Source: Mycobacterium neglectum (GTDB lineage: Bacteria; Actinomycetota; Actinomycetes; Mycobacteriales; Mycobacteriaceae). Taken from it: a stretch of 64,000 bases of DNA. The stretch is from NCBI RefSeq assembly GCF_002591975.1, contig NZ_NVQE01000025.1:1-64000 (forward strand). Direction: 5' to 3'. The notes under the pieces are model-generated. The model had not been told where the DNA came from. It did no database searches and saw only the letters and a program-made list of their open reading frames with translations. Of this stretch, positions 62,321-64,000 are shown piece by piece (the stretch's first letter is position 1; each line of letters begins with the position of its first letter). Both the position numbers and the translations under genes were made by a program.

Positions 62321-64000
62321 ATGATGACAACGCCGACCGCAACTGTCTCCCCCACTGCGGGCATCACGCTCAGCGACGTGCTGCGCAGGCATGCCCGGAT
62401 CAGGCCCGAAAGGGTCGCCTTCGTCGATCCGCAACGGCGATGCACCTTCTCGGAGATGGACGAGCGGGTGACCCGGCTCGCCAACGCGCTGTCCGCCCGC
62501 GGGGTCGGCCGCGGTGATCGGGTGGCGGTCCTCGGGTACAACAGCATCGAGCTCGTCGAGTCCTGGTTCGCCGCATTGCGTCTCGGCGCCGTCGCGGTCC
62601 CCGTCAACTTCAGGATGGTCGCCGACGAGATCGCCTACGTGCTCGCAGACAGCGCCGCGGTGGCCGTGGTGGTGGACATTGCCCTCGCACCGGCAGTCGA
62701 GCAGGCGCGCACCAAGGCGCCATCGGTGGACACCGTTATCACGATCGGCGGTGACCTGGATGACATCCTCGCCGCCTCAGACAGTGACACCGTCAATGGC
62801 ACCGTCGACGTCGACACCGCCGACGAGGCACCCGCGTTCATCATGTACACGTCCGGGACAACGGGATTCCCGAAGGGCGCGGTGCTCACCCACCGCAACC
62901 TGTACCTGCACGCCTTCAGTTCGATCGCCACCCTCGGATACCGCGACGACGACGACTGCTGGATGGCTGTGGCACCGCTCTTTCACACCGCAGGCGTATC
63001 CGGGATGCTGCCGATGTTCCTCAACGGCGGCACCGCCGTCATTCCGCCGTCGGGCGGGTTCGACCCCGCCGCCATCGTCGACATGATCGTCGACGAGCAC
63101 GTCACCTCATGCTGGATGACGCCGGCCCAGTGGCAGATCGTCTGCGCTATGCCGGATCTCGGATCCCGGGACCTGTCCAGGCTGTGCCGAGTCTGGTGGG
63201 GCGCCGCACCCGCGTCGACAACGCTGCTGCGATCGATGATCGCAGCCTTCCCACACGCCGAGATCATCGCTGCGTTCGGTCAGACCGAATGCAGTCCCAT
63301 CACGTGTCTGCTCCGCGGGGAGGACGCGATCCGCAAGATCGGCTCGGTGGGTACGCCGATGCTCAACGTCGAGACCCGCATCGTGGACGACGAAATGAAC
63401 GACGTCGCCCAGGGCGAGGTCGGCGAGATCGTCTATCTGGGCCCACTGGTGATGAAGGAGTACTGGGAGAAGGAGGCCGAGACGGCGGAAGCCTTCCGCG
63501 GCGGATGGTTTCATTCAGGTGACCTGGTCCGGCAGGACGAGGACGGCTACATCTATGTGGTCGATCGCAAGAAGGACGTGATCATCTCCGGTGGGGAGAA
63601 CATCTACTGTGCCGAGGTGGAGAACGTTCTGGCCACCTGCGCCAAAATCGCCGAGGTCGCGATCATCGGTGTGCCCGATCCGAAATGGGGTGAAACCCCG
63701 ATGGCCGTTGTGGTCCCGCGCGATCCCGCCGATCCCCCGACCATCGAAGACATCGACGCACATTGCCATCAGCACCTCGCCCGCTACAAGCACCCGCGTC
63801 GTCTCGCGATCGTCGATGTGCTGCCGCGCAACGCCAGCGGAAAGGTGCTCAAGACCCACTTGCGGCGGGAGTACGGCGGCGGGGAGTCGTTTGCAGCCGG
63901 CCCCACCGGGATTCCCCTGTTGGACGAGACGATCGGCGCCAACTTCGAGCGCACCGCCTCGACCTACCCCGATGCGGAGGCGCTCGTCGACGTCGCCGGC
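62321..64000 (+). CDS. Acyl-CoA synthetase (FadD), continuing in frame into a second ligase domain; partial
   Basis: Open from ATG 62321 (or 62324, better spaced from AGGAG) to the window end, at least 560 codons without stop. A complete adenylate-forming domain fills about 1-520: P-loop MYTSGTTGFPKGAVLTHRN, AFGQTECSPITC, FHSGDLVRQDEDGYIYVVDR and the catalytic Lys in NASGKVLKTHLRREY. After a short linker the chain goes on with GIPLLDETIGANFERTASTY and PDAEALVDVAG, which looks like the N-terminus of another FadD. It follows fadE18 by 39 bp and would activate the pathway acids with CoA. Confidence 0.85.
   Translation, partial: MMTTPTATVSPTAGITLSDVLRRHARIRPERVAFVDPQRRCTFSEMDERVTRLANALSARGVGRGDRVAVLGYNSIELVESWFAALRLGAVAVPVNFRMVADEIAYVLADSAAVAVVVDIALAPAVEQARTKAPSVDTVITIGGDLDDILAASDSDTVNGTVDVDTADEAPAFIMYTSGTTGFPKGAVLTHRNLYLHAFSSIATLGYRDDDDCWMAVAPLFHTAGVSGMLPMFLNGGTAVIPPSGGFDPAAIVDMIVDEHVTSCWMTPAQWQIVCAMPDLGSRDLSRLCRVWWGAAPASTTLLRSMIAAFPHAEIIAAFGQTECSPITCLLRGEDAIRKIGSVGTPMLNVETRIVDDEMNDVAQGEVGEIVYLGPLVMKEYWEKEAETAEAFRGGWFHSGDLVRQDEDGYIYVVDRKKDVIISGGENIYCAEVENVLATCAKIAEVAIIGVPDPKWGETPMAVVVPRDPADPPTIEDIDAHCHQHLARYKHPRRLAIVDVLPRNASGKVLKTHLRREYGGGESFAAGPTGIPLLDETIGANFERTASTYPDAEALVDVAG

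Overview
The window is high-GC actinobacterial DNA and most resembles a fast-growing mycobacterium (Mycolicibacterium-like). Three things support this: the gene order nadE-proB-obg-rpmA-rplU-rne-ndk-DUF4233-folC-valS-saccharopine-dehydrogenase-like-rpf-mobA-korB-korA, which matches the M. tuberculosis Rv2438c-Rv2455c block; a complete mce operon; and resuscitation-promoting factors. Most genes recognised here are assigned from remembered family sequences and visible motifs, not from database searches.

Layout. 1-255: 3' end of a transposase and a short repeat. 256-6668: accessory genes (CmtR-like metal sensor plus CDF-type transporter, methyltransferase, nadE, a cysteine hydrolase, an HspX-like chaperone, a class II sirtuin, a hypothetical). 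6667-6838: a MITE-like inverted-repeat element carrying a second copy of the same short repeat. 6845-18678: conserved housekeeping block on the minus strand (proline synthesis, ribosome, RNase E, nucleotide and folate metabolism, valyl-tRNA synthetase). 18814-26753: DUF937 protein, reductase-like protein, S9 peptidase, FAD monooxygenase, two Rpf genes and mobA, with a roughly 1 kb gene-poor stretch. 26758-29795: korAB. 30110-35214: LacI regulator divergent from a four-gene inositol-type catabolic operon. 35211-39809: LuxR/GAF regulator divergent from a P450-NTF2-ferredoxin operon, a hydrolase and a TspO-like protein.

39942-64000 is the most interesting part. It holds an intact mce3-type operon (yrbE3A, yrbE3B, mce3A-F), a tandem-TetR regulator that matches Mce3R, a limonene-epoxide-hydrolase-type enzyme, and the counterpart of Rv1933c-Rv1941 (SDR, RibA1-like, flavin reductase, EphB, a ferredoxin/reductase/monooxygenase fusion, luciferase-like monooxygenase, EchA13, FadE17, FadE18), ending in an acyl-CoA ligase that runs in frame into a second ligase domain at the window edge. 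In M. tuberculosis the two halves of this regulon are separated; here they are contiguous. Both divergent promoters (49698-49804 and 58848-58954) carry a two-box cassette of about 107 bp with identical box spacing and about 73% identity, which I infer to be the Mce3R operator.

The inferred joint function is import of a lipid or isoprenoid substrate by Mce3, flavin-dependent oxygenation, epoxide hydrolysis by two unrelated enzyme folds, dehydrogenation, CoA activation and beta-oxidation, all under one repressor. The substrate cannot be read from sequence.
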